Assembly: GCA_903849185.1 (NCBI GenBank) | Contig: CAINIH010000092.1 | Location: 1 to 34,038, forward strand | Direction: 5' to 3' | DNA length: 34,038 nucleotides | From: an uncultured Methylophilaceae bacterium | GTDB lineage: Bacteria > Pseudomonadota > Gammaproteobacteria > Burkholderiales > Methylophilaceae | Shown: positions 1-7,687 of the stretch, piece by piece | Layout: each line of letters starts with the position of its first letter | Numbering within the stretch: position 1 is the first letter of the stretch | The notes under the pieces: model-generated | Databases searched by the model: none | Told to the model about the DNA's origin: nothing | What the model saw: the letters and a program-made list of their open reading frames with translations, nothing else | Position numbers and translations under genes: made by a program

Positions 1-262
1 AGTGCAAGTATTTTCAAATAATTTATTTTTGGTATTAAAACAATAATAAAAACTGACGGGATTAAAACAATAGCCAAAGTATCTTGGGCTTGTTAAAACA
101 AATATTTTTCCACGATGATTAAAATTAAGATTCTTTTTAATTTCATCTTGCATTGATTTTTTTAAACTATCTTTCGGATTTCCAAAATAATCTGTTCTTA
201 AAAAACAACCCAAATTAAAACGGTTATAACTCCAAAATAAATTATTTGAAAATACTTGCACT
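1..262. repeat. 29-bp perfect inverted repeat, arms 1-29 and 234-262
   Basis: Bases 1-29 (starting AGTGCAAGTATTTTCAAATA) are the exact reverse complement of 234-262; identity stops at base 30. Both arms lie inside the DUF1365 gene. Because one arm ends exactly at the window edge, a fold-back chimera or an assembly dead-end is more likely than a biological repeat. Confidence 0.9.
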
Positions 263-366
263 AAATCATCAAGATCAAGATATAGCATATGAACACGATA
301 TTGAAATGCGTGCTTCTTAGGCTTTACCCTTGTATGTTTTAAAGTGCCTTCGTAGATTGCATGCAT
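1..366 (-). CDS. DUF1365 family protein, truncated at window edge
   Basis: An open frame runs from an ATG at 366 to the window edge (122 codons, no stop). It begins MHAIYEGTLKHTRVKPKKHA and contains the family hallmark RYFGYCFNPVSFYYCF (about residues 94-109), which identifies DUF1365. The biochemical role of this family is not established. It is commonly found beside a cyclopropane-synthase-like methyltransferase and an FAD oxidoreductase, as here, so a lipid-modification role is inferred. Its ATG shares one base with the stop of the upstream FAD gene (TAATG), suggesting translational coupling. Full-length members are roughly twice this length, so about half is missing. The last codons (about residues 113-122) are suspect: they lie in a 29-bp inverted copy of bases 234-262 and do not look like the family, so true homology may end near residue 113. 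Confidence 0.85.
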   Translation of the reverse strand, partial: MHAIYEGTLKHTRVKPKKHAFQYRVHMLYLDLDDLVQVFSNNLFWSYNRFNLGCFLRTDYFGNPKDSLKKSMQDEIKKNLNFNHRGKIFVLTSPRYFGYCFNPVSFYYCFNTKNKLFENTCT

Positions 367-1613
367 TAATGAAATCCATGCATTAAATTAAATTGCTGAA
401 TGGCATCGAGGGCACTTTTAACACCATCCTCATGAAAGCCATTGCCCCAATAAGCCCCAGCAAATGAAGTACGATTAACCCCCGAAATTAAATGATAATT
501 TGATTGTGCTTCAATGCTTCGCAAACTATATTGTGGATGTGCATATGAGAGGGTTTTAATAATTTTCTTTTTATTGATTTTTTGCTGTGGATTTAATGTA
601 ACTAAAATAGGTGCTTGAGCTTTTAAATTTTGCAATATATTCATATTATATGTAAGTGATGCTGGTGAAGTAGCACTATTATTAATATGATAATTCCAAG
701 CTGCCCAAGCAAGTTTTCTTTTTGGCATAAAGTTATCGTCGTAATGCAAGACCACTTCATTATCGTTATATGGAATAGCTTTTAAAATATTTTTTTCATG
801 CGAACTTGGGCTTTTTATTAACTTCAAAGCTTCATCGCTATGACAAGCAAAAAATACCCAATCAAATTTTTCTGTGCGATCTTGAAAACAAATAGCGACA
901 TAATCTTTTCTTCTATCTACATACTTTATATTTTGACTGAGTTTAATTTTTTTCTTAAAAGGCTGGATCATTTTCTCCACATAATTAATAGAGCCTCCTG
1001 AAATCGTAAGCCACTGAGGCCTATCATTAATATTTAACATGCCATGATTATTAAAAAACTGGATAAAAAATTTAGCAGGAAACTGCATCATCGCTTTAAT
1101 ATTCGATGACCATATTGCTGAGCCCATTGGCAAAATATAATATTTTTTAAAGAAATCAGAATAATTTTCTCGTTCTAGATACTCACCCAAGTTTATCTCT
1201 TCATCTTTATTTAATAACATGACTGATGACTTATTAAATCTAAGGATTTCCCTAATCATTTTATAAAAGCGTGGATTAATAAGATTTTTTCTTTGTGCAA
1301 AAAGTGCATTGAGATTAGTGCCGTTGTATTCAAAGTCTTTTTGGCTGTCTTTAACACTAAAACTCATCGCACTATTTTCGTAAGGCACTTTAAGTTCATG
1401 TAAAAGTTTTAAAAAATGAGGGTATGTCTTTTTATTAAATACAATAAACCCGGTGTCTACGCTAATTTTTTGATTAAAGAGATTAATTTGATGTGTGTGA
1501 GAATGGCCACCAACTCTATCATTTGACTCAAAAAGTGTAATCTGATGATCAGGATTTAAATAATATGCAAGCGTATTGCCAGAGATGCCTGATCCTATGA
1601 TGGCTATCTTCAT
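366..1613 (-). CDS. FAD-dependent oxidoreductase (amine-oxidase/COG2907-like)
   Basis: A 415-residue flavoprotein. The N-terminus carries the dinucleotide-binding GSGISG motif (residues 7-12) and an RVGGHSHT segment near residues 33-40, followed by VDTGFIVFN, all typical of the NAD(P)-binding Rossmann/amine-oxidase fold. The C-terminus has FAGAYWGNGFHEDGVKSA, the usual closing FAD-contact segment. No signal peptide is visible, so it is probably cytoplasmic or peripheral to the membrane. Members of this group sit in lipid operons with DUF1365 and methyltransferase genes; the substrate is not certain, and oxidation or desaturation of a modified acyl chain is an inference. It starts 2 bp after the desaturase stop and shares one base with the DUF1365 start, so it is part of a single transcript. 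Confidence 0.88.
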   Translation of the reverse strand: MKIAIIGSGISGNTLAYYLNPDHQITLFESNDRVGGHSHTHQINLFNQKISVDTGFIVFNKKTYPHFLKLLHELKVPYENSAMSFSVKDSQKDFEYNGTNLNALFAQRKNLINPRFYKMIREILRFNKSSVMLLNKDEEINLGEYLERENYSDFFKKYYILPMGSAIWSSNIKAMMQFPAKFFIQFFNNHGMLNINDRPQWLTISGGSINYVEKMIQPFKKKIKLSQNIKYVDRRKDYVAICFQDRTEKFDWVFFACHSDEALKLIKSPSSHEKNILKAIPYNDNEVVLHYDDNFMPKRKLAWAAWNYHINNSATSPASLTYNMNILQNLKAQAPILVTLNPQQKINKKKIIKTLSYAHPQYSLRSIEAQSNYHLISGVNRTSFAGAYWGNGFHEDGVKSALDAIQQFNLMHGFH

Positions 1614-1615
1614 GA

Positions 1616-2557
1616 CTAATGATGAAGATGTTCTATTTTTTTAGATTCGCGGATATTGTCAGAGACAGTTCGGATATCCCAAATAATGCCTATCATTACT
1701 AAAAATTTTAAAACATAATAAGTTAAATCAATTTCCCACCAATAAAAGCCTTGTCTAGCCGACCCAGGGTAATGATGGTGATTATTATGCCAACCTTCAC
1801 CAAACGTCAGAATCGCAATAATAAAATTATTCCGACTTGTATCTTTAGTTTCATAACGCTTCTTGCCCCATTGATGCGCTACTGAATTTACTAAAAAAGT
1901 TGCGTGATAAAGCATGACTGTTGAAACTGAAAATCCCCATATCAATAACTGAAAGCCATTGGTATTGAGTTGTGGCTCATATTGATTCAAATAGTAACCT
2001 ACAAAAAATAAGCCAATCGATAATGCTAATGGCATGAGAAGATCAAATCGATCTATGATTCGTAACTCAGGAAATCTGATTAATTCAGGCACAAATTTTG
2101 TATTAGTCACAAAATTTGATTTAGTCAAAAACCATCCCATATGACTCCAAAAAAATCCATGCTCTTGAGGCGAATGTTTATCTTCTGGTGTATCAGAATG
2201 CATATGATGGCCTCGATGATGCGCTGCCCACCATAATGGACCTCTTTGAACTGCCGTAGCCCCAATCATCGCAAATAAAAGTTGTACAAATCTCGAGGTT
2301 CTAAAAGTTTTATGAGAAAAATAACGATGATAAAAGCCTGTAATGGCAAACATACGAATGGCAAAAAGAGTGATGCATACCGTAAAGGCTGTCCAACTAA
2401 ATCCAACGAGAAAAATAAGAAAACAGGATAAATGAAGAAGTATGAAAGGAATCACTCGCATCCAATCAATTTCTTTGCCAGAAGTAATCGAGGCATACTT
2501 TTCTTCTAAAAAAGAATTATCAAACCAAAAAAATAATTTTTTAAACAATTTACTCAT
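1616..2557 (-). CDS. Membrane fatty-acid (acyl-CoA delta-9 type) desaturase
   Basis: A 313-residue integral-membrane di-iron desaturase. Three histidine boxes are visible, numbered from the chosen start: HRYFSH at 77-82, HRGHH at 114-118 and HNNHH at 257-261. The HX4H, HX2HH and HX2HH pattern and hydrophobic segments around them fit stearoyl-CoA desaturase-like enzymes, which insert a cis double bond into fatty acyl chains using O2. The chosen ATG at 2557 lies 2 bp after the lipocalin stop. An in-frame ATG at 2581 would add eight residues and overlap the lipocalin gene; neither has a clear Shine-Dalgarno sequence. It is the fifth gene of the lipid operon. Desaturation of a phospholipid acyl chain that the upstream methyltransferase then modifies is plausible but unproven. 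Confidence 0.92.
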   Translation of the reverse strand: MSKLFKKLFFWFDNSFLEEKYASITSGKEIDWMRVIPFILLHLSCFLIFLVGFSWTAFTVCITLFAIRMFAITGFYHRYFSHKTFRTSRFVQLLFAMIGATAVQRGPLWWAAHHRGHHMHSDTPEDKHSPQEHGFFWSHMGWFLTKSNFVTNTKFVPELIRFPELRIIDRFDLLMPLALSIGLFFVGYYLNQYEPQLNTNGFQLLIWGFSVSTVMLYHATFLVNSVAHQWGKKRYETKDTSRNNFIIAILTFGEGWHNNHHHYPGSARQGFYWWEIDLTYYVLKFLVMIGIIWDIRTVSDNIRESKKIEHLHH

Positions 2558-2559
2558 GA

Positions 2560-3081
2560 TTAATTTGAATGTTCTATCCAACGTATTTTATTAATATCAT
2601 AGCCATCGATTTTAATTTTCTCTACTAATCGCTCTAAAGTCTTTTGCTCTATCTTTTTTTCACGAGACATGATCCAGACATAATCCCGATCATCTCTAGC
2701 AATGATCGTATTTTGGTAAGCGTCATCTAAATAAACAATTTTATATTGTGCTTTAATGGGCCATATAAATTGCATGCCCCATTCTGCATTGCCTGAATTC
2801 TTTATAACAAATCCTTTAGGCTTATATGTTTTAGGGGGGCCATTAAGATTACCTTCATTAAAAGTAAAGGTAGTACCAATTGTGCCATCTTCATTTAATA
2901 CATAAGACTCAATTGCATTAAATGCATTCTTTTCAATAAATGTTGGAATATGTCCGATGACGTACCATGGGCCCATAAATTTTTGTAAATTAACTTCAGA
3001 AACAGTTTTAATGGGTGGCTGAGTCATACATCCATTCAATAATAAAAAAAATGCTGTGAGTAAGAAATATTTAAATCGCAT
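2560..3081 (-). CDS. blc: Outer-membrane lipocalin (Blc-like lipoprotein)
   Basis: A 173-residue lipoprotein. The first 18 residues are a lipoprotein signal ending in LLNGC, with Cys18 as the predicted lipidation site. The mature part has the lipocalin first motif GPWYVIG (37-43) and a late YVWIMSR segment that matches the second conserved region of bacterial lipocalins. Blc proteins bind lysophospholipids or fatty acids and are thought to act in outer-membrane lipid maintenance. It starts 1 bp from the DUF1295 stop and ends 2 bp from the desaturase start, so it is embedded in the lipid operon; carrying or scavenging a modified lipid would fit. Length is normal for the family. Confidence 0.92.
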   Translation of the reverse strand: MRFKYFLLTAFFLLLNGCMTQPPIKTVSEVNLQKFMGPWYVIGHIPTFIEKNAFNAIESYVLNEDGTIGTTFTFNEGNLNGPPKTYKPKGFVIKNSGNAEWGMQFIWPIKAQYKIVYLDDAYQNTIIARDDRDYVWIMSREKKIEQKTLERLVEKIKIDGYDINKIRWIEHSN

Positions 3082-3082
3082 A

Positions 3083-3841
3083 TTATGTCTTCCAAAATCT
3101 AGGAATAATAGTATTCACTTTTTTCTGGTAAGTATCATATCCTTTAAATTTCTTAGTAAGATTAGCCTCCAGAAGCGTAACACCTGAAAATCTTAATATT
3201 AAAAAAGTCATAAGAAGAGGTGCGATCAAATTAAAATGGATCCCGGTCGTAAGCGTCGTTATAAAAAGGCCCCACCATACTAAAATTTCACCAAAATAAT
3301 TAGGATGTCGACTTAATTTCCACAAGCCTGACTGTAAAAGTTTTCCACGATTTTTAATATCATTTTTAAATTGCATCAATTGATAATCTGCAATTGATTC
3401 GTAGACTATTCCAAATAGCGTCACTAAAAAACCTAAGGTATCTAGCCAAGTAAGTGGGTGATTATTTTCTATAGCTATAAAAAGAATTGAGCCCACTATC
3501 CAAGCAAGAATCGATTGGAAGCCAAAAATAATATATGCGCTTTTGTATCTAAAATTAGGCTCATTATTTTGTCTAATTTTTAAATAACGCGCATCTTCCG
3601 GCTTACCCCAATTTCTATATGTCAGATAAATCGCAAGACGCACACCCCAGAGCAAGACTAATAAAATAATGAGGCAGGATCTTAATGAGGGTGCAAATGC
3701 AGTATAAAAATAAAGTCCATTAAAAACAAAAAATAAACTCCACATAGTATCAACATGCGTCACATTGTTTTTTCTAAGACTTAAAAGCCAGCCTAGACTC
3801 GCAAATAATAAATTAATAAGTAAGGCATTTAAAAATATCAT
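3083..3841 (-). CDS. DUF1295 membrane protein (steroid 5-alpha-reductase-like fold)
   Basis: A 252-residue polytopic membrane protein. The hallmark LSRHPNYFGEILVWWG lies in the C-terminal third and THVDTMWS near the N-terminus, both typical of DUF1295, which is related to steroid 5-alpha-reductases and isoprenylcysteine methyltransferases. The precise reaction is unknown; NADPH-linked reduction of a lipid double bond is a family-level guess. The start chosen is the ATG at 3841, which overlaps the upstream stop as ATGA. The frame is open further upstream to 3901, but that would overlap the DUF2878 gene by 64 bases. Third gene of the operon. Confidence 0.85.
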   Translation of the reverse strand: MIFLNALLINLLFASLGWLLSLRKNNVTHVDTMWSLFFVFNGLYFYTAFAPSLRSCLIILLVLLWGVRLAIYLTYRNWGKPEDARYLKIRQNNEPNFRYKSAYIIFGFQSILAWIVGSILFIAIENNHPLTWLDTLGFLVTLFGIVYESIADYQLMQFKNDIKNRGKLLQSGLWKLSRHPNYFGEILVWWGLFITTLTTGIHFNLIAPLLMTFLILRFSGVTLLEANLTKKFKGYDTYQKKVNTIIPRFWKT

Positions 3842-4344
3842 GCACGGAATCCATTCCATCTTTTTGCAATCACAAAAGATAAAGGTGTTAATAGCGCCCA
3901 TCCTAATGCCAATGCAAGAAGTGCATAAGAATTCATTAGCTGAATCGCATTTAATTTTTCTGCCGCAATATAAGCCAAAGGGCCGCCGATAAGGCCAAAT
4001 AGCACTGCAAGCAATTTATAATGTTTTAACCAACTTAAAGATATATTTAAAGTGGTTGCAAACAATCCCCATAAAGCGACAATCCAAATCGGTACAATAT
4101 ATTCTGAAAACTGGCTTTTGTATTCAATCAATCCAAAAGACAATAAGCATTGATCAAATATGGGGCCTAATAACATGATAAGTAGAAGTAAGATAAATGC
4201 TTCTTTTTTATAACGTGCCTGAATAATATAAATCATGAATATCAAAGCAACAGCTATCATCGATGGAAGCAATTCCTGGTGAGCCGCTCCCCATATCGCA
4301 ATGAACCAGCCCAGTTGGAAAAGTCCGAAATTAATGAGCTTCAT
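3838..4344 (-). CDS. DUF2878 small membrane protein
   Basis: A 168-residue, very hydrophobic protein with about five membrane segments. The N-terminus KLINFGLFQLGWFIAIWGA resembles the DUF2878 family opening. No catalytic residues are evident and its function is unknown. Its start codon directly abuts the stop of the methyltransferase gene (TAA then ATG, no spacer), and its TGA overlaps the DUF1295 start as ATGA, so translation is likely coupled both ways. Association with the lipid operon is its only functional clue. Confidence 0.8.
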   Translation of the reverse strand: MKLINFGLFQLGWFIAIWGAAHQELLPSMIAVALIFMIYIIQARYKKEAFILLLLIMLLGPIFDQCLLSFGLIEYKSQFSEYIVPIWIVALWGLFATTLNISLSWLKHYKLLAVLFGLIGGPLAYIAAEKLNAIQLMNSYALLALALGWALLTPLSFVIAKRWNGFRA

Positions 4345-5400
4345 TTATTTTTTTGGTTTCTCGAATTGATAATGTGTCACCCACCACTCTTGACCATTTC
4401 TAAAACCAAATAATTCAGCACAAGCCATATAAAAAATTCGCCAACGATTAAACCATTGTGTTGCATTTTTATTGCCATATGTTTTTTGAAGGATAGGATA
4501 AATATCAATTTTTGCTTGATCCATATTTTCTAACCAAGCATTGGCTGTTTTTTCATAATGCGTTCCATCCCAGCACCATTTCTGTTTTAATTTTAGGTGT
4601 TCTTGAAAGTGCAATGGCAAATCATCACTTGGCATCATGCCGCCTGAAAAGAAAAATTTACTCATCCAATCATCTTGATCTTTGACTTCAAATGCGTAGG
4701 GCGTATGTTGATGCACAAAAATATGCATAAAGAATTTTCCGCCAGGCTTTAGCCAATCATTTAGCATGCGATAAAGCTTTCGATGATTGCGCATATGTTC
4801 AAACATCTCAATCGAAACAATCCTATCAAAGCTTTTAGGGATTTTAAAATTTTTAGGTTGAAATCGATTCATATCACATGTCATCACATGAATATTTTTA
4901 AGTTCCCTTTTTTTGGCCTCGCCTTCAATAAAAATTCTTTGGGAGTTTGAATTAGATACTGCAAAGATTCGACTCTTAGGATATTGTTGAGCCATAAAAA
5001 GAGTGAGTGAACCCCAGCCACAACCTAATTCAAGAATTGTCTGGTCATTTTTTAAATCCGCATGTGCTGCACTAATCTTCAGCGCATTCCATTCTGCATC
5101 ATCTAGATTTTTTGTATTTTGATCCCAATAACAACTGCTGTATTTTTTATGTTTTCCCAAGCAAAAATCAAAAAAGGTATATGGCACTTCATAATGTTGT
5201 TTATTTGCAAGGTGAGGGACTAATGCAATAGGTGATTGATCCATACTCTCAAAAAAATCACTTTTTAAGGTTTGTGATTTTTCTGCATCTTCGTGATTAA
5301 TTTCTTCAAGACGTTTTTTTAAAAGCTGTCTAATGCCAAAACGAATAAGCGCGTCTGGAAGGTAGCCTTTTTCTGCAAGTGACAAAGCTTGTTTTAGCAT
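4345..5400 (-). CDS. SAM-dependent methyltransferase, cyclopropane-fatty-acid-synthase family
   Basis: A 351-residue class I methyltransferase of the COG2230 group. The SAM-binding motif ELGCGWGS is at 124-131, preceded by HYEVPYTFF (69-77) and KYSSCYW (86-92), and followed by SIEMFEHM, a conserved acidic-aromatic segment. These match cyclopropane-synthase-like enzymes, which add a methyl or methylene from SAM to a cis double bond of phospholipid acyl chains. It is shorter than classical Cfa (about 380 residues) and sits with DUF1365, so it may make a methyl-branched product rather than a cyclopropane ring; this is inference. It is the first gene of the seven-gene lipid run, 28 bp after the protease stop. 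No promoter is obvious in that gap, so transcription may start inside or upstream of the protease gene. Confidence 0.9.
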   Translation of the reverse strand: MLKQALSLAEKGYLPDALIRFGIRQLLKKRLEEINHEDAEKSQTLKSDFFESMDQSPIALVPHLANKQHYEVPYTFFDFCLGKHKKYSSCYWDQNTKNLDDAEWNALKISAAHADLKNDQTILELGCGWGSLTLFMAQQYPKSRIFAVSNSNSQRIFIEGEAKKRELKNIHVMTCDMNRFQPKNFKIPKSFDRIVSIEMFEHMRNHRKLYRMLNDWLKPGGKFFMHIFVHQHTPYAFEVKDQDDWMSKFFFSGGMMPSDDLPLHFQEHLKLKQKWCWDGTHYEKTANAWLENMDQAKIDIYPILQKTYGNKNATQWFNRWRIFYMACAELFGFRNGQEWWVTHYQFEKPKK

Positions 5401-5428
5401 ATTGAAATATTGTTATTAAAAATAAATC

Positions 5429-6433
5429 TTACTTTAACTTATCTAATTTATTCGAAATAACTTCTGCAAGACTCGTATTTAATTGATTGACCTTTTTTTG
5501 AATATTTTGTAGGGCCGTTACATCTTTTTCAGACTCAGCTATTTCTGCCAAGCCCATCATGGCATCAACATGCCTAGGGTTGATTTTCTCAGCCTTAGAA
5601 AATGCGTCTTTTGCAGCTTTAAGATCTTTTTTTCCTTGGTCAGCTAGGCCTAAAAAATACCAGGCATCAGGCGAATTGGGTTCTTCTTTAACCCACAAAT
5701 CTGAAATGGATTTAAGTGTATCCCACTCTTTATTTTGATAAGGGATCACCACTTTCATAAAATTAGGTTTTTGTTCGAACGGCATAGCCCAGAAGGGAAT
5801 ATCTAAAGTTTTAAGTGATTTAGCATCTGGCTCTTTCATAAGCTTTTTAATCCACTCTACCGGCAAGCTGTAAAAAAAACCTTGAGGTCCTGGGCTTTTA
5901 AATGTCGTAATTCCAATTAAATTATATTTTTCATCAAATAGGCCGCCCCCACTTGAACCTAAAGAAAAGGCCGCATCTGATCGAATTATGACACTGCTAT
6001 CTAAGTTATGCATGGCCTTAACTGAACCATAAGATGGCTGCGGCACATTGCTACCATTGGGATAACTAATACTAAAAACATCCTCTTCATATTGCAACGT
6101 TTTACTATCGCGAATAGGGACTGGCTTGAATGGCAACTCTTCAAACTTTAATAGACATAAATCATGTTTCCAATCCGCCTTAAATGCGATCGGCTTATAT
6201 GCATCATCATATTTAGAAATATTGGCCCCTAATGTATTGGCAATCACGTGACAATCGGTCGCAACATACTCTTTACTCACAACAACGCCTGTTCCCGTTC
6301 CTGATGAGCCATCGGGCAGGTCCACATTAACAACGACAATTGAATTATTAAGCTCTAATAATTTTTCAAAGGTAGGAATCGCTTGTACTTGGGTCGCAAT
6401 AAGCAACAAAAATAAACTTATGGTCTTTTTCAT
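5429..6433 (-). CDS. Secreted trypsin-like serine protease with C-terminal TPR repeats
   Basis: A 334-residue protein starting at the ATG at 6433. This start gives a clean signal peptide (KKTISLFLLLIATQVQA, cleavage near residue 18). The frame is open further upstream, but a longer form would lose the signal and overlap the divergent gene. The catalytic triad is readable: His62 in TDCHV, Asp91 in KHDLCLLKF and Ser161 in GSSGGG. No PDZ domain is seen, so it is not a standard DegP. Instead the last 90 or so residues form at least two TPR-like helical pairs (PDAWYFLGLADQGKKDLKAA, then NPRHVDAMMGLAEIAE). A periplasmic quality-control or processing role is inferred; the substrate is unknown. It precedes the lipid operon on the same strand. 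Confidence 0.85.
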   Translation of the reverse strand: MKKTISLFLLLIATQVQAIPTFEKLLELNNSIVVVNVDLPDGSSGTGTGVVVSKEYVATDCHVIANTLGANISKYDDAYKPIAFKADWKHDLCLLKFEELPFKPVPIRDSKTLQYEEDVFSISYPNGSNVPQPSYGSVKAMHNLDSSVIIRSDAAFSLGSSGGGLFDEKYNLIGITTFKSPGPQGFFYSLPVEWIKKLMKEPDAKSLKTLDIPFWAMPFEQKPNFMKVVIPYQNKEWDTLKSISDLWVKEEPNSPDAWYFLGLADQGKKDLKAAKDAFSKAEKINPRHVDAMMGLAEIAESEKDVTALQNIQKKVNQLNTSLAEVISNKLDKLK

Positions 6434-6485
6434 AGTCAATGTGACTCTTATATATAAATATCGTTCATAGTGATATCTTAAAAAA

Positions 6486-6848
6486 ATGGCAATTAAGAAT
6501 GTTCTTGGAACAAAATTAGAAGTATGTAACCTTAACCCTATCACAGGATTTACAAGAAATGGATGCTGTGAAACAGGTCCAGAAGATATCGGTAAACATA
6601 CAGTATGTGCGGTAGTAACTCATGAATTTCTCCAGTTCTCTAAATTACAGGGTAACGACTTAATCACACCAAGACCGGAATTTGAATTCACAGGATTGAA
6701 AGCTGGTGATCGATGGTGCTTATGCGCAAATCGATGGCTTGAAGCTTTGGAAGAAGGCATTGCTCCTCCAGTGGTTTTAGAAGCTACACATGAAAAGGCT
6801 CTGGAAATAATCGATCTTGCAGAGCTTAAATATCACCAACTAAGGTAA
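6486..6848 (+). CDS. DUF2237 family protein
   Basis: A 120-residue soluble protein. Recognisable family segments are NGCCETGPEDIGKHTVCAVV, GNDLITPRPEFEF, GLKAGDRWCLCANRW and APPVVLEATHEKAL, with several conserved cysteines that could bind metal. The DUF2237 function is not established. The ATG at 6486 starts at the conserved NVLG segment. It is divergent from the protease gene with 52 bp between starts, and only 3 bp separate it from the pterin dehydratase gene, so the two probably form an operon. Confidence 0.88.
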   Translation: MAIKNVLGTKLEVCNLNPITGFTRNGCCETGPEDIGKHTVCAVVTHEFLQFSKLQGNDLITPRPEFEFTGLKAGDRWCLCANRWLEALEEGIAPPVVLEATHEKALEIIDLAELKYHQLR

Positions 6849-6851
6849 TCC

Positions 6852-7136
6852 ATGGCATATAACACAAAAGAAATAGAAGAAAAATTAAAATTCAGATGTG
6901 CTAGCTGGTCTTATATATTTCCTTCTATTGAAAAGAAATTTTCAACTACTAATTTTGACGAATCTATCAAAATTGCAAATGAAATTGCAAAAATTGCTAA
7001 TCAATTAAATCATCATCCGGAAGTTACATTTAGTCATAATGCCCTTGTTATTAAGACGCATACGCATGATGCATCCGGCATCACCGATAAAGACTTTGAG
7101 TTAGCTGAAAAAATTGATCAATTGTTATCAGCTTAA
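6852..7136 (+). CDS. phhB: Pterin-4a-carbinolamine dehydratase
   Basis: A 94-residue protein of the PCD/DCoH family, which dehydrates 4a-hydroxytetrahydrobiopterin. The active-site motif NHHPE lies about residues 53-57, with the downstream TFSHNALVIKTHTHDASGIT and the acidic helix DFELAEKID matching the family. An AAGGT Shine-Dalgarno sequence overlaps the end of the DUF2237 gene six bases before the start. No aromatic amino-acid hydroxylase lies in the window, so the partner is unknown. Some bacterial members may instead work in molybdopterin metabolism, which cannot be decided here. Confidence 0.9.
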   Translation: MAYNTKEIEEKLKFRCASWSYIFPSIEKKFSTTNFDESIKIANEIAKIANQLNHHPEVTFSHNALVIKTHTHDASGITDKDFELAEKIDQLLSA

Positions 7137-7138
7137 AT

Positions 7139-7666
7139 CTATTCCTTAAGCTTCTTTAAATCTTCAATAATTTCTTGGCTATGTTTTGAAGTATCTACAC
7201 TAAGATAGATTTTTGCAATCTTGCCTTGAGGGTTAATCAAATACGTATATCTTTTAGCGAGTTTGATCACTAAAAAATTATTTAAAGCACCGTAACGGCT
7301 TGCAACCTCTCCTGAAGCATCTGACAAAAGAGGAAAAGGTAAATTATATTTTTCTGCGAATTTTTTATGAGAAAAACTATCATCAATACTCACGCCAATC
7401 ACTTTAGCGCTTATAGCTTCTAACGACTTAAAATCATCTCTAAAGTGGCAAGCTTCAGTAGTACAGCCAGGTGTATCATCCTTTGGATAAAAATATAAAA
7501 CAACCCATTTGCCTTTATAGTCATTTAAACTGACTTGATTACCTAGGCTGTCTGGAAGCGTAAAAATTGGTGCATCATCGCCTATTTTCAAAATAGGTGC
7601 TGCCATGACATTCACCCTAAATAAATAAAATGCTATGGCAAAGCTAATTAAGATAAATATTTTCAT
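7139..7666 (-). CDS. bcp: Peroxiredoxin of the Bcp/PrxQ type
   Basis: A thiol peroxidase reducing H2O2 and organic peroxides. In the 175-residue form the peroxidatic Cys68 lies in DDTPGCTTEAC and the resolving cysteine is Cys73, the C-X4-C spacing of atypical 2-Cys PrxQ. The start is uncertain. From 7666 the protein opens with a hydrophobic KIFILISFAIAFYLFRV segment that reads as a signal peptide or anchor and would place it in the periplasm. An ATG at 7606 (residue 21) has a better Shine-Dalgarno (AGGGTG) and would give a cytoplasmic 155-residue protein of usual length. It is convergent with phhB, the two stops being 2 bp apart. Confidence 0.9.
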   Translation of the reverse strand: MKIFILISFAIAFYLFRVNVMAAPILKIGDDAPIFTLPDSLGNQVSLNDYKGKWVVLYFYPKDDTPGCTTEACHFRDDFKSLEAISAKVIGVSIDDSFSHKKFAEKYNLPFPLLSDASGEVASRYGALNNFLVIKLAKRYTYLINPQGKIAKIYLSVDTSKHSQEIIEDLKKLKE

Positions 7667-7687
7667 AAGGATATTTTTAAGTCTCTT

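Noticed and set aside
5401-5428. Possible ECF sigma-factor promoter ahead of the lipid operon
   Set aside because: The gap is 28 bp and shows no convincing -35/-10 pair.
6434-6446. AGTCA-ATG-TGACT palindrome ahead of the protease start
   Set aside because: Arms of 5 bp are too short to support a regulatory claim, and no promoter could be placed confidently nearby.
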